Shown here: positions 23,925 through 33,597 of the stretch, piece after piece
Layout: each line of letters opens with the position of its first letter
Numbering within the stretch: position 1 is the first letter of the stretch
From: UBA1660 sp964462035
GTDB lineage: Bacteria > Myxococcota_A > Polyangia > Polyangiales > Houyiibacteriaceae
Length of the DNA: 64,000 bases
Direction: 5' to 3'
Assembly: GCA_964462035.1 (NCBI GenBank)
Contig: CAYXAP010000017.1
Location: 62,001 to 126,000, forward strand
Program-made: the position numbers and the translations under genes
Notes under the pieces: generated by a model
Seen by the model: the letters and a program-made list of their open reading frames with translations, nothing else
Database searches by the model: none
Told to the model about the DNA's origin: nothing

Positions 23925-24554
23925 CTACGCCGAGAGCTGGCGCGCCGCGTCCCGCAGTGGGATCTCGAGCAGCGCTGCTTCCACGAAGTGGAGCCGGTCC
24001 TGGCCCCAGATGAGCTCCCCATCGATGATGAAGGTCGGCGCGCCGAACACCCCCGCCGCCACGGCCGCGTCGGTGCGCTCCCGGAGCTCGTCCTTGATGG
24101 CCTGCTCGCTGGCGCGCTCGACGCAGCCGTCGCCATCGAGCCCGGCGGTGCTGAGCGCCTTCGCCACCACCGCCGGCTCGGCGATGTCCTCGCCGCGCTG
24201 CCAGTAGGCGGCGAAGAGCGCGTGGCTCGCAGCCACTCGAGCGTCCACCCCGGCGGCCAGGAGCGCGCGGAGCGCGAGCACCGAGCGCCGCGGATGCTCT
24301 GGGTGCATCACCAGCGGGACCCCGAAGCGTTCGGCCCACCGGCGCATGTCGCGCTGGTTGTGCGCCGCCTTCGACGCCGGCATCACCGCGTTCGGATCGT
24401 CGGCGCCGCCGATCGCTCGAAAGGCGCCCCCGAGCAGGAAGGGCTTCCACTCGATCGTCGCCTCGCAGCGTTCCGCCAGCGCCTCGATCTGCGTCGACGC
24501 CAGGTACGCGTAGGGACAGACGACGTCGTAGAAGAGCTCGAAGGACTTTCCCAT
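23925..24554 (-). CDS. DsbA-fold/GST-kappa family protein, 2-hydroxychromene-2-carboxylate isomerase-like
   Basis: Encodes 209 residues. The start MGKSFELFYDVVCPYAYL sits at the beginning of the thioredoxin-like fold; a longer frame adds 31 residues of doubtful value. Key features are the CPYAYL active-site region, WKPFLLGG, and the C-terminal GAPTFIIDGELIWGQDRL that is diagnostic for HCCA isomerase/GST-kappa relatives. Known members isomerise 2-hydroxychromene-2-carboxylate in naphthalene degradation using glutathione. Proximity to boxB and boxC fits aromatic metabolism, but the substrate is not proven. A paralogue lies at 31574. Confidence 0.85.
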   Translation of the reverse strand: MGKSFELFYDVVCPYAYLASTQIEALAERCEATIEWKPFLLGGAFRAIGGADDPNAVMPASKAAHNQRDMRRWAERFGVPLVMHPEHPRRSVLALRALLAAGVDARVAASHALFAAYWQRGEDIAEPAVVAKALSTAGLDGDGCVERASEQAIKDELRERTDAAVAAGVFGAPTFIIDGELIWGQDRLHFVEAALLEIPLRDAARQLSA

Positions 24555-24615
24555 CGCCCCGAGTATGCCAGCCGGCGCTTGATCGGCGAGCTCGCTCCAC
24601 GCAGCGTTCGACGCG

Positions 24616-24807
24616 ATGGACTTCTCCAACAAGGCCCTCGCGTTCATCGCGGACGCGCTCCGCCATCATCGGGAGTCGCTCCTCGAGCGGGCGCAGGACG
24701 GCTCGGTCGACGACGACACCCACGCCGACCTGAGCAACGACGCGGCCTATCTGGCGGCCATTCTCGGCGACGTCGAGGCGGAGCTCGCTAGACGGCGCGA
24801 GGGCTGA
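24616..24807 (+). CDS. Small helical hypothetical protein
   Basis: Encodes 63 residues (MDFSNKALAFIADALRHHRE...AELARRREG), predicted all-helical and acidic. It begins 61 bp from the divergent isomerase start. No Shine-Dalgarno is evident and no family is recognised. Normal composition and position between two unrelated genes make it plausible but not certain. Confidence 0.45.
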   Translation: MDFSNKALAFIADALRHHRESLLERAQDGSVDDDTHADLSNDAAYLAAILGDVEAELARRREG

Positions 24808-24835
24808 GCGGGGCGGCTCGCGCCGCCCCACCGGC

Positions 24836-26251
<1,416 letters not shown>

Positions 26252-26379
26252 GGGGTGCGTTCCTACTACTGAGCCCGCCGCCGTGACGGCGACTCCGGGG
26301 GAGGCACGGGCCCGCGTCACCGCGGCCCGGCGTGAGTCCTCAAGCTAGGTGCACGGCCCCATCGCGGCAGTGTGGCGGC

Positions 26380-26401
26380 TCACGTGAAGCCGCTCACGTG
26401 A
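26380..26401. promoter_or_regulatory. Twin TCACGTGA sites upstream of boxB
   Basis: Two copies of the palindrome TCACGTGA occur at 26380-26387 and 26394-26401, 14 bp apart, each within gctcacgtga. They lie about 130-150 bp before the boxB start and just after the boxC stop. GCGGCT/AGCCGC also flank the first copy, so a hairpin is possible. This is a candidate operator or a terminator of boxC. Confidence 0.45.
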
Positions 26402-26431
26402 TGGGAATCACGAGCGTTTTCTCAGACTGGC

Positions 26432-28099
26432 TCAGCAGCGCGTCCAGTCGAAGGTCGGCCGATCCGGCTGCCCGTACTTGGTCAGCGCGCCCTGGGGGCC
26501 GACCGCGTTCGGACGCTGGAAGATCCAGTTCTGCCACGCGCTCAGCCGGGCGAAGATCTTGCTCTCGACCGTCTCCGGCCCCGGGAAGCGCAGGCTGGCT
26601 TCCATCCCGGTGAGGGCGTCCGGCGAGAGGCTCGCGCGCTCCTCGATGGCGATCCGGACGTCGTCTTCCCAGTCGATGTCGTCGGCGGCCAGTGTGACCA
26701 AACCCAGATCATCGGCGTCGGTGGTCACGATCGGGCCCTCGGTCCCCATGACCTTCTCCAGCGTGGCGGAGTCCCCGAAGTAGCGGGTCTGGAGCCGGCT
26801 GAGGCCATTGCCCATCGGCAGGGCGCCCCCGTTGAGCGCCCCGAGCTGCACGGCGACCTTCTCGTCGTCGTCCTCGAGCATGTAGGAGCGGTCCGCCGCG
26901 AGCGCGAGCTCGAAGAGCGAGCCGGCGAAGCAGGAGCCCTCGTCGATGATCGCGAAGAAGCTCCGCGAGCTCACGTCCAGCCGGCGCAGCACCCGCGCCA
27001 TGTGCAGTCGGATCTCCTTGGCGAGCCAGTGATCCTGATTCGCCTCGAGCGCGGCGTCGGTGGCGAGGACCTTCGCGGCGTCCCCGCGGGTCTCGAGCAA
27101 CACGAGCCCGATGTCGAAGTGGTGCATCCGGAGTCGCAGGATCGCGTCGTCGAGCTCGCGGAAGCATCGGAGGGCCCACTGATCGGCGCCGGCGGCCTGG
27201 ATGGCGTCGGCGGTGGTGGGCGGGTCGCTCTCCGGTGCGTTCACCGTGAGCGTCGCCACCCGGGCGTCTCCATCGAGCTTCAGCGTGACGTGCCGGTAGG
27301 TGATCGTGTCGCCTTCCACCGTCGGCGTCAGCGGGTCGAGGGTGATGCCCGGTCCACGCTTCGCGTCGCCGCTCTCCGCGACCAGCGCCTTCGCCTGGGT
27401 GTCGATCGCGTCCTCGAACTTGCTGCGCGAGGCGATGGCGTCGACCAGGCCCCAGTCGACCGCGCGCTTTCCGCGGACGCCCTCGCTGGTGGTGCAGAAG
27501 ACGTCGGCCAGGTCGCGCCGGACCTTCCGCTTGTCGACGATCCGGGTGAGCCCACCAGTGCCCGGGAGCACGGCCAGGAGCGGTACCTCGGGCAGGCTCA
27601 CCGCGCTCGAGCCGTCATCGACGAGCAGGATGCGATCGCACGCCAGGGCGAGCTCGTAGCCACCGCCGGCGCAGGTGCCCTCACAGGCCGCCAGACTCTT
27701 GATGCCGCTGTGGGCCGACGCGTCTTCGAGGTAGAGGCGGGTTTCGTTGGTGAACTTGCAGAAGTTGACCTTGAACGCGTGCGCCGAGCTCGAGAGCATC
27801 GGGATGTTCGCGCCGGCGCAGAAGACCCGGTCGAGGCCGCTCTGGAAGACGACGGCGCGCACTTCGGGGTGCTCGAAACGGATCCGCTGGATCGCGTCGG
27901 CCAGCTCGATGTCCACGCCGAGGTCGTAGCTGTTGAGCTTGAGCTCGTAGTCGTCACGGAGCCCACCGTGCGGATCGACCTTCATGGTCAGCTTCGCGAC
28001 GGCGCCGTCGACCGCGAGCTGCCAGTGCTTGTACCGGTCGGGGTGGGTCTCGAAGTTCGGCGCTTCGGGCGTGGAGGGAGAGTCGGCCATGGGCTGCAT
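26432..28099 (-). CDS. boxC: Benzoyl-CoA-2,3-dihydrodiol/epoxide lyase BoxC
   Basis: Encodes 555 residues from MQPMADS; MADS nine bases later is an alternative. BoxC hydrolyses and cleaves the 2,3-epoxybenzoyl-CoA ring to 3,4-dehydroadipyl-CoA semialdehyde and formate. Two enoyl-CoA hydratase-like halves are visible. The first has VFCAGANIPMLSSSAHAFKVNF and CEGTCAGGGYELALACD; the second has CFAGSLFELALAADR and LGALNGGALPMGNGLSRL. The C-terminal WQNWIFQRPNAVGP...FDWTRC is characteristic of BoxC. It precedes boxB on the same strand; the aldehyde dehydrogenase BoxD and ligase are not in view. Confidence 0.96.
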   Translation of the reverse strand: MQPMADSPSTPEAPNFETHPDRYKHWQLAVDGAVAKLTMKVDPHGGLRDDYELKLNSYDLGVDIELADAIQRIRFEHPEVRAVVFQSGLDRVFCAGANIPMLSSSAHAFKVNFCKFTNETRLYLEDASAHSGIKSLAACEGTCAGGGYELALACDRILLVDDGSSAVSLPEVPLLAVLPGTGGLTRIVDKRKVRRDLADVFCTTSEGVRGKRAVDWGLVDAIASRSKFEDAIDTQAKALVAESGDAKRGPGITLDPLTPTVEGDTITYRHVTLKLDGDARVATLTVNAPESDPPTTADAIQAAGADQWALRCFRELDDAILRLRMHHFDIGLVLLETRGDAAKVLATDAALEANQDHWLAKEIRLHMARVLRRLDVSSRSFFAIIDEGSCFAGSLFELALAADRSYMLEDDDEKVAVQLGALNGGALPMGNGLSRLQTRYFGDSATLEKVMGTEGPIVTTDADDLGLVTLAADDIDWEDDVRIAIEERASLSPDALTGMEASLRFPGPETVESKIFARLSAWQNWIFQRPNAVGPQGALTKYGQPDRPTFDWTRC

Positions 28100-28114
28100 A
28101 TACCCGAAAACACG

Positions 28115-28130
28115 GCACACCCTCGTGTGC
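28115..28130. promoter_or_regulatory. Inverted repeat upstream of boxC
   Basis: GCACAC-cctc-GTGTGC is a perfect 6-bp inverted repeat 16-31 bp before the boxC start, within the 100-bp divergent region shared with the zf-TFIIB gene. Its location fits an operator. Confidence 0.35.
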
Positions 28131-28199
28131 GACGCCGCTCCCAGTGTGAAAACGCAAGGAGCGTGAAGTCCCCCACGGCGAGATGGCACCCTGTGCGCG

Positions 28200-29135
28200 A
28201 TGCCGATGTGCCCCGCGTGCGCCAATCCCATGGTCCTTCGCCCGCTGCGTGGCGTGGAGGTCGAGGAGTGTTTCCGATGCAAGGGGGTCTTTCTCCACGC
28301 CGATGGGATCGACGCGACCGGCCTCGCGACGGAACGGCTCTTCGGTCGCGGCTCCCGTCCGGTCGGTGGATCCGACCGAGTCTGTCCCTGTGGCAGCGGC
28401 AGCCGGATGACCCGTTTCCAGGTCGGAGGAGGCGAGGCCGCCGTGGTCATCGAGCGCTCGCCGTGCTGCGGCGGGGTGTACCTCGACGCGGGGGAGCACG
28501 AGCTGCTCCGCTCTGCGGTCGGTGCGCTCGCCAACGCGGCATTGCCGCCACGGACCCCCGAGCCCATGGCTGTCGAGTCGGGGGAGCGGCAGTGTCCGCG
28601 TTGCCAACGGGCTTATGGGCGCTTCCGAGAGAACGGGATCGAGATCGACCGCTGTGACCAGTGCGCCTCGATCTTCCTGGATCCCGGGGAGGTCGAGGTG
28701 CGGGGGATCGACGTGGCCGCCGTCTTCGGTGTCGGGCCGGAGGCGGCGATCGAGGTCGGACCGAGCACGCTCCCATGTCCGGCACACGGTCAGCCGATGG
28801 TCACGATGCAAGTGCAGGGTTTCGCCGGGCCCATCGAGATCGAGCGCACCGCGTGCTGCGGCGGGCTCTACTTCGATGGCGGGGAGCTGGACCTCTTCGC
28901 CCGGGCGGCACGCCGAGCCACGACTCTGTGGGCCGACCGGGAGTTCGCGGCGACGGGTCGGGTCGCGGACCCCAGGAAGCTCGCCCGAGCGGTCGGCGAA
29001 GGCGCGCAGGCGGCCAGCGTCCACGCGATGAAGGGGGCCGCGGACCGAGTCATGGTTCGCATGGCCGACGAGGAACGTCGGCGGCGCCGCCGGCGACGGC
29101 GGATGGACCCATTCGGGAACGACGATTGGTGGTGA
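28200..29135 (+). CDS. Protein with four zf-TFIIB zinc-finger modules
   Basis: Encodes 311 residues. Four modules of the zf-TFIIB type follow one another: CPAC...CFRCKGVFLHADGID (4-45), CPCG...CCGGVYLDAGEHELL (about 62-104), CPRC...CDQCASIFLDPGEVE (about 131-167), and CPAH...CCGGLYFDGGELDLF (about 194-238). The fourth has His in place of one Cys. A helical basic tail with a run of Arg and the end PFGNDDWW follows. Single and double zf-TFIIB proteins are common and mostly uncharacterised; nucleic-acid or protein binding is inferred. It is divergent from boxC. Confidence 0.88.
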   Translation: MPMCPACANPMVLRPLRGVEVEECFRCKGVFLHADGIDATGLATERLFGRGSRPVGGSDRVCPCGSGSRMTRFQVGGGEAAVVIERSPCCGGVYLDAGEHELLRSAVGALANAALPPRTPEPMAVESGERQCPRCQRAYGRFRENGIEIDRCDQCASIFLDPGEVEVRGIDVAAVFGVGPEAAIEVGPSTLPCPAHGQPMVTMQVQGFAGPIEIERTACCGGLYFDGGELDLFARAARRATTLWADREFAATGRVADPRKLARAVGEGAQAASVHAMKGAADRVMVRMADEERRRRRRRRRMDPFGNDDWW

Positions 29136-29169
29136 GCCCTCGGTTGGTCGGGGGCGACCGCTCGTCACC

Positions 29170-30741
29170 TCATGAGCCGTCCGGAGCGACGGCTCTCGTC
29201 GGCGGGCGCCGGTCCACGGGGAGGAGCGCCAGAAACGTGGTTCCTTCGCCTGGGGTGGAGCGGACGTCGAGGAGACCGCCGTGCTCGTTGATCGTTCGGT
29301 GGACCGTGTAGAGCCCGATCCCCATCCCCGTCGATTTGGTGGTGAAGAAGGGCTCGAAGACGCGCTCCCGGGTGACCTCGTCCATCCCGGCGCCGTTGTC
29401 GTGGACTGCGAGCTCGATCCAATCTCTCCCCTCGTTCGTTCGATGGGGCCGCCGCCGCACGCTGAGCGTCACCGTCGGCTCGGTCGGCGCGGCCTCGCGC
29501 ACCGCATCGCGGCCGTTCATGCAGAGGTTCAGGAGGGCGTGCTCGAGCTCTCCGCCGATGGTCTCGAGCCACGGATCGTCGTCGTCGGAAAGGCACACGT
29601 CGACCACGAAGGCCACGTCGGACGTGAAGGCACCGCGGATGATGCGAGCGGCTCGGTCCACCACCTCGCGCACTCGGATCGGTTGGCGCTTCGGGGTGGG
29701 GCCCGTGGGCCGAGTGAGCGCGCTCAGGCTCGCGACCACATCGGCTGCTGCCTCGCTCGCGCTCACCGCTGCGGCGACCCGGGGCCGGAGCGAGTGGGGC
29801 ACGCTCGCATCCAGAACGGCGAGGTTGCCCATGACGGCCATCAGCATGTTGTTGAAGTTGTGCGCCACGCCGGCTGCGAGCTCCCCCACCGACGCGAACT
29901 TCTGTCGCTCGCGAATTTCGAGCTCGATGCGCTGTCGCTCGGTGACGTCGAACACGCCACCGCGGAGACCGATCGCCTCCCCCGCTCGATCCGTGATCAC
30001 CCGCCCCCGGATGAGCAACCAGCGGATCTCACCATCGACCACGATCCGGTGGAGGAGGTCCTCATAGGTGCCGGTCTCCATCGCTCGCTCGATCGACTCA
30101 CTCACCGCCGCGCGATCGTCGGGGAAGACTTGCTTCATGTACTCCTCGTAGGTCGGAGCGCCCTGACCTGGCTCGAGCCCGAAGTGGCGGCAGGTCATCT
30201 CGTCCCAGACCACCTCGTTCGATCGCGCGTCCCAGGTCCAGATGCCCATCCCGGTGGCCTCGACGGCAAGCGCCAGGTCCTCGCGGCTGGCCCGTAGCTC
30301 CCGCTCGGCCTGCTCCTTCTCGGTCACGTCCGTGCCCACGAGCGCCAGCGCGATGACCTCGTCGTGCTCGACGATGGGCACCGCCTGCACTTCGTAGTGC
30401 GAGCGTTTGCCGTCGGGACCGGGGGACACGACCTGGTAGCTCTCGACCTCGGCCGTCTGGATGACGCGCTCGATCGCTCGGCGGCTCACCTCGATCGACG
30501 GCGCATCCATGAAGTCGTAGATGCTGGCGTCCACGACGTCGGCTTCGCCGTAGCCTTCGGCGAAATGGTGCATGTAGAGGATTCGGCCGTCGGCGCTGGA
30601 GAAGGCGACGTAGGCCGGCACGGAGTCGACGACCGAGCGCAGCACCGCCTGGGCGAACGACCCTTGGTCGCCCTCGAACGCTTCCCTCAGCCGCTTCCGC
30701 AGCACCTCGTGGCTCGGGCCACCATCGCTCGAATCGGTCAT
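29170..30741 (-). CDS. PAS-domain histidine kinase (orphan)
   Basis: Encodes 523 residues from MTDSSDGG; an ATG 24 bases upstream is also possible. Two PAS domains (about 30-150 and 160-285, the latter with a PAC motif) precede a dimerisation helix with His in GVAHNFNNMLM (about residue 300) and an HATPase domain. The ATPase has the N box NLCMNGRDA, G1 DNGAGM, the F box FEPFFTTK, and G2 GMGIGLYTV. No membrane segment or receiver domain is seen, so it senses a cytoplasmic signal. No response regulator is adjacent. The PAS ligand is unknown. Confidence 0.93.
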   Translation of the reverse strand: MTDSSDGGPSHEVLRKRLREAFEGDQGSFAQAVLRSVVDSVPAYVAFSSADGRILYMHHFAEGYGEADVVDASIYDFMDAPSIEVSRRAIERVIQTAEVESYQVVSPGPDGKRSHYEVQAVPIVEHDEVIALALVGTDVTEKEQAERELRASREDLALAVEATGMGIWTWDARSNEVVWDEMTCRHFGLEPGQGAPTYEEYMKQVFPDDRAAVSESIERAMETGTYEDLLHRIVVDGEIRWLLIRGRVITDRAGEAIGLRGGVFDVTERQRIELEIRERQKFASVGELAAGVAHNFNNMLMAVMGNLAVLDASVPHSLRPRVAAAVSASEAAADVVASLSALTRPTGPTPKRQPIRVREVVDRAARIIRGAFTSDVAFVVDVCLSDDDDPWLETIGGELEHALLNLCMNGRDAVREAAPTEPTVTLSVRRRPHRTNEGRDWIELAVHDNGAGMDEVTRERVFEPFFTTKSTGMGIGLYTVHRTINEHGGLLDVRSTPGEGTTFLALLPVDRRPPTRAVAPDGS

Positions 30742-30926
30742 CACCCCCGCGAGGAAGATACCCACCGCCAGCGAGCCGCCACAAGAGCTTCACCCTAACT
30801 TACGAGGGTGCACGCCCTGGATGGGGAGCCCCTCACTTTGGACCCCGACATGGGTGAGGTTCGATGTTCACGATCGGCCGCTGAGCTTCCGCTTGCGCTG
30901 GGGAGAGGGCGCACCATCCTCGCCTC

Positions 30927-31577
30927 ATGAAGCGCGCGGCGAAGGCCGAGAAGATCGGTGCCATCCTCGACGAGCTCTATCCGGAGCAGCCGATCCCACT
31001 GGATCACGTCGACCCCTACACGCTCCTGGTCGCCGTCGCGCTCAGCGCGCAGACCACCGACAAGAAGGTGAACGAGGTCACGCCCGGGCTCTTCGCGGTC
31101 GCGCCCGACCCGGCGTCGATGGCGGCGCTCCCGCAGGAGGAGATCCTCCGCCTCATTCGTCAGGTCGGCCTCGCTCCCACGAAGGCCAAGAACCTCAAGC
31201 GCGCGGCGGAGCTCCTCGTCGAGCGTCACGGTGGCGAGGTGCCCTCCGACCTCGAGTCGCTGGAGGCGCTCCCGGGTGTCGGTCACAAGACCGCGCAGGT
31301 GGTGCAGGCCCAGGCGTTCGGCATCCCGGCCTTTCCGGTCGACACCCACATCCACCGGCTCGCCGGTCGGTGGGGCCTCTCGAGCGCGAAGAACGTGGCC
31401 ACCACCGAGCGTGATCTGAAGAAGCTCTTCCCCGAGGAGACCTGGAACGCGCGACACCTCCAGATCATCTACTTCGGCCGCGAGTACTGCCCGGCCCGCA
31501 ACCACGACCTGACGAGCTGCCCGATCTGCAGTTGGGCGGCGAGCAAGAAGCGCATCCGCGAAGAGGCGAGTCGGTGA
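30927..31577 (+). CDS. nth: Endonuclease III (DNA glycosylase/AP lyase) with an atypical Cys motif
   Basis: Encodes 216 residues. It removes oxidised pyrimidines and nicks the strand in base-excision repair. The helix-hairpin-helix LPGVGHKTAQVV has catalytic Lys121, and Asp139 lies in PVDTHIHRL. The C-terminal cluster region has only three Cys (188, 198, 201; C-x9-C-x2-C), whereas Escherichia coli Nth has C-x6-C-x2-C-x5-C. The [4Fe-4S] cluster may thus be altered or absent. The stop overlaps the GTG start of the next gene. Confidence 0.94.
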   Translation: MKRAAKAEKIGAILDELYPEQPIPLDHVDPYTLLVAVALSAQTTDKKVNEVTPGLFAVAPDPASMAALPQEEILRLIRQVGLAPTKAKNLKRAAELLVERHGGEVPSDLESLEALPGVGHKTAQVVQAQAFGIPAFPVDTHIHRLAGRWGLSSAKNVATTERDLKKLFPEETWNARHLQIIYFGREYCPARNHDLTSCPICSWAASKKRIREEASR

Positions 31578-32176
31578 AGGAGAAGACCCTCGAGGTCTAC
31601 TTCGACTACTCGTCGCCCTTCGCCTACCTCGGCACGACCCAGGTTCGGCGCATCGCCCGGCAGACCGGGACGACCCTCATCTATCGACCCTTCTTGCTCG
31701 GTGCCCTCTTCAAGGAGATCGGCACGCCGATGGTCCCGGTGGCCACCTTTCCCGAGCCGAAGCGGAAGCACGTCACCACCGACCTGCAGCGTTGGTCCGA
31801 GTGGTGGCGAGTTCCCTACCGCTTCAACACCCACTTCCCACTGCGCACCGTCGACCCCCTCCGGCTCACGCTGCTGGCGCCCACCGAGAAGGTGCCCGAG
31901 CTGGTCGACGCGCTCATGGCCGCCTACTGGGCGCACAACCGGCCCGCGAGCCCCGACGTGCTCCAAGAGGTCGTGGAGCGACTCGGTCTCGACCCGACGC
32001 TGCTCGATGCGATGCAGGGCCCGGAGGCACGGCAGATGCTCCGCGACGCCACCGCCGAGGCCGTGTCTCGTGGGGTGCCCGGAGCCCCGACCTTCTTCCT
32101 GACCGGGGTGGGTGACGACGAGCCCTTCTGGGGCCAGGACCGGCTGCCGATGATCGAGAGCCTGCTCTCGGCCTGA
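31574..32176 (+). CDS. Second DsbA-fold/GST-kappa protein, HCCA isomerase-like
   Basis: Encodes 200 residues from GTG 31574, which overlaps the nth stop (GTGA). GAGG lies 7 bases upstream, and the frame before it lacks conserved sequence. FDYSSPFAYLG replaces the CPYAYL of the paralogue at 23925. Conserved RPFLLGALF and GAPTFFLTG...FWGQDRLPMI are present. Ser at the active site matches many 2-hydroxychromene-2-carboxylate isomerases and GST-kappa enzymes. Coupling to nth suggests shared expression, not a shared reaction. Confidence 0.85.
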   Translation: MKEKTLEVYFDYSSPFAYLGTTQVRRIARQTGTTLIYRPFLLGALFKEIGTPMVPVATFPEPKRKHVTTDLQRWSEWWRVPYRFNTHFPLRTVDPLRLTLLAPTEKVPELVDALMAAYWAHNRPASPDVLQEVVERLGLDPTLLDAMQGPEARQMLRDATAEAVSRGVPGAPTFFLTGVGDDEPFWGQDRLPMIESLLSA

Positions 32177-32226
32177 CCCCTCGGAGACTGGCCAAGGCGG
32201 GGTCCAGGCCTCATGGTGGACCCATC

Positions 32227-33594
32227 GTGGCTCTGAAATTCCGGCTCTTCGGCACCCCCATCCGGGTTCATGTCCTCTTCCTCCTGACGATCCTCCTCTT
32301 CTGGTCGATGCAGGAAACCGGGGATTGGCGAACCCTGCCGATCTTCGCGGCCATCATCTTCCAGGGGGTCCTCTGCCACGAGCTCGGCCACGCCTTCGCG
32401 GGCCGTGCGTTCGGGCTCGAGCCGCTGATCGACCTCACGGCCTTCGCCGGCGTCACTCGCTGGAAGAAGAACAAGCAGCTCTCGCCGGGGAAGAACCTGG
32501 TGATCGCCATCGCTGGCCCGATCGTCGGTATCACCTTGGGTGGCATCGCCCTCATCGCCCTCGCGGTGCTCGCTCCGCCGGAGGATTCGCTGCTCGAGTT
32601 CTCGCTGTGGTGGGCGGTGTTGGTGAATCTCGGCTGGTCGCTCCTGAACCTGGCGCCGATCCTGCCGCTCGATGGCGGCAACGCCATGGCGAGCATCTTC
32701 CAGATGTTCTCCAAGAAGCACGGGCTGCGCTTCGCGCGCTACGTCTCGCTGATCGTGATCGGAGGCGTCGGCGCGGTTCTGATCGCGACCAACACGGTTC
32801 CGGTCTTCATTCTGCTCTTCCTCGGGCTCTTCGCGTTCCTCAACGTGCAGGCGCTGCGCTTCGAGAAGAAGCTGGAGGAGAAGGGGGTGCGTCGCGTCGA
32901 GGGCCCGGAGGACGTGCTCAAGCTCGGTTACGAGGCGCTGGAGAAGGGCGACTCGAAGACCGTCCTGCAGTGCGCGTCGGTCCTGGTTCGCAACACCGAG
33001 GACGCGGCGCTCCGTGACGAGGCCCATCACCTCGCGGCGTGGGGCTTCCTCCTGGAGGACGTGCCGAGCCGCGCGCGGGAGGCGCTCGACAACCTCTCCG
33101 GCACGCGAGATCCGGACCCGGCCCTCGAGGGCGCGGTCCAACTGGCCCTCGGCCGCGCGTCGGACGCGCTCCAGCTCTTCGAGACCGCTCTCCGCCAGGC
33201 GCCCTCGCGCTTCGTCGAGAAGCGCTATCTCAAGGCCGTCGAGGAGACACGCGCCTTCGAGCGAGCGCTCGAGCTCTTCCGGACCAACCCCGACGCGCTC
33301 TCGCTCACCGCGGCGCACCGGCTCCAGGGCGCGGCCTTTCACGCCGGCGACGTCGACGCGGCGTGCCGGCTCGGCGAGCTCCTCTATGAACGCGCGAGCG
33401 ACCCGCTCGCGGCGTTCAACGTCGCGTGTTGCGCGGCCCGCCTCGGTCGTCCGGAGGACGCTCTGAGTTGGCTCGAACGTGCTCGTCAAGCAGGCTTCGA
33501 GGACCTCGAGGTGCTCGACGGAGACGAAGACCTCGCGCCCGTTCGCGCGCTTCCCGGCTGGGCCGACATGCGGGCCCGCTACGACACCGTCTGA
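32227..33594 (+). CDS. M50 site-2-type membrane metalloprotease with C-terminal TPR tail
   Basis: Encodes 455 residues. The zinc motif HELGH (51-55) lies in a membrane helix, and the third ligand Asp149 in PILPLDGGN. About five membrane helices occupy residues 10-215. The C-terminal half (about 235-455) is soluble, with TPR-like helical repeats and the closing block FEDLEVLDGDEDLAPVRALPGWADM that is typical of TPR/peptidase proteins. S2P-type proteases cleave membrane-bound regulators. The TPR tail may recruit substrate. The next gene begins 3 bases after its stop. Confidence 0.9.
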   Translation: MALKFRLFGTPIRVHVLFLLTILLFWSMQETGDWRTLPIFAAIIFQGVLCHELGHAFAGRAFGLEPLIDLTAFAGVTRWKKNKQLSPGKNLVIAIAGPIVGITLGGIALIALAVLAPPEDSLLEFSLWWAVLVNLGWSLLNLAPILPLDGGNAMASIFQMFSKKHGLRFARYVSLIVIGGVGAVLIATNTVPVFILLFLGLFAFLNVQALRFEKKLEEKGVRRVEGPEDVLKLGYEALEKGDSKTVLQCASVLVRNTEDAALRDEAHHLAAWGFLLEDVPSRAREALDNLSGTRDPDPALEGAVQLALGRASDALQLFETALRQAPSRFVEKRYLKAVEETRAFERALELFRTNPDALSLTAAHRLQGAAFHAGDVDAACRLGELLYERASDPLAAFNVACCAARLGRPEDALSWLERARQAGFEDLEVLDGDEDLAPVRALPGWADMRARYDTV

Positions 33595-33597
33595 CCC

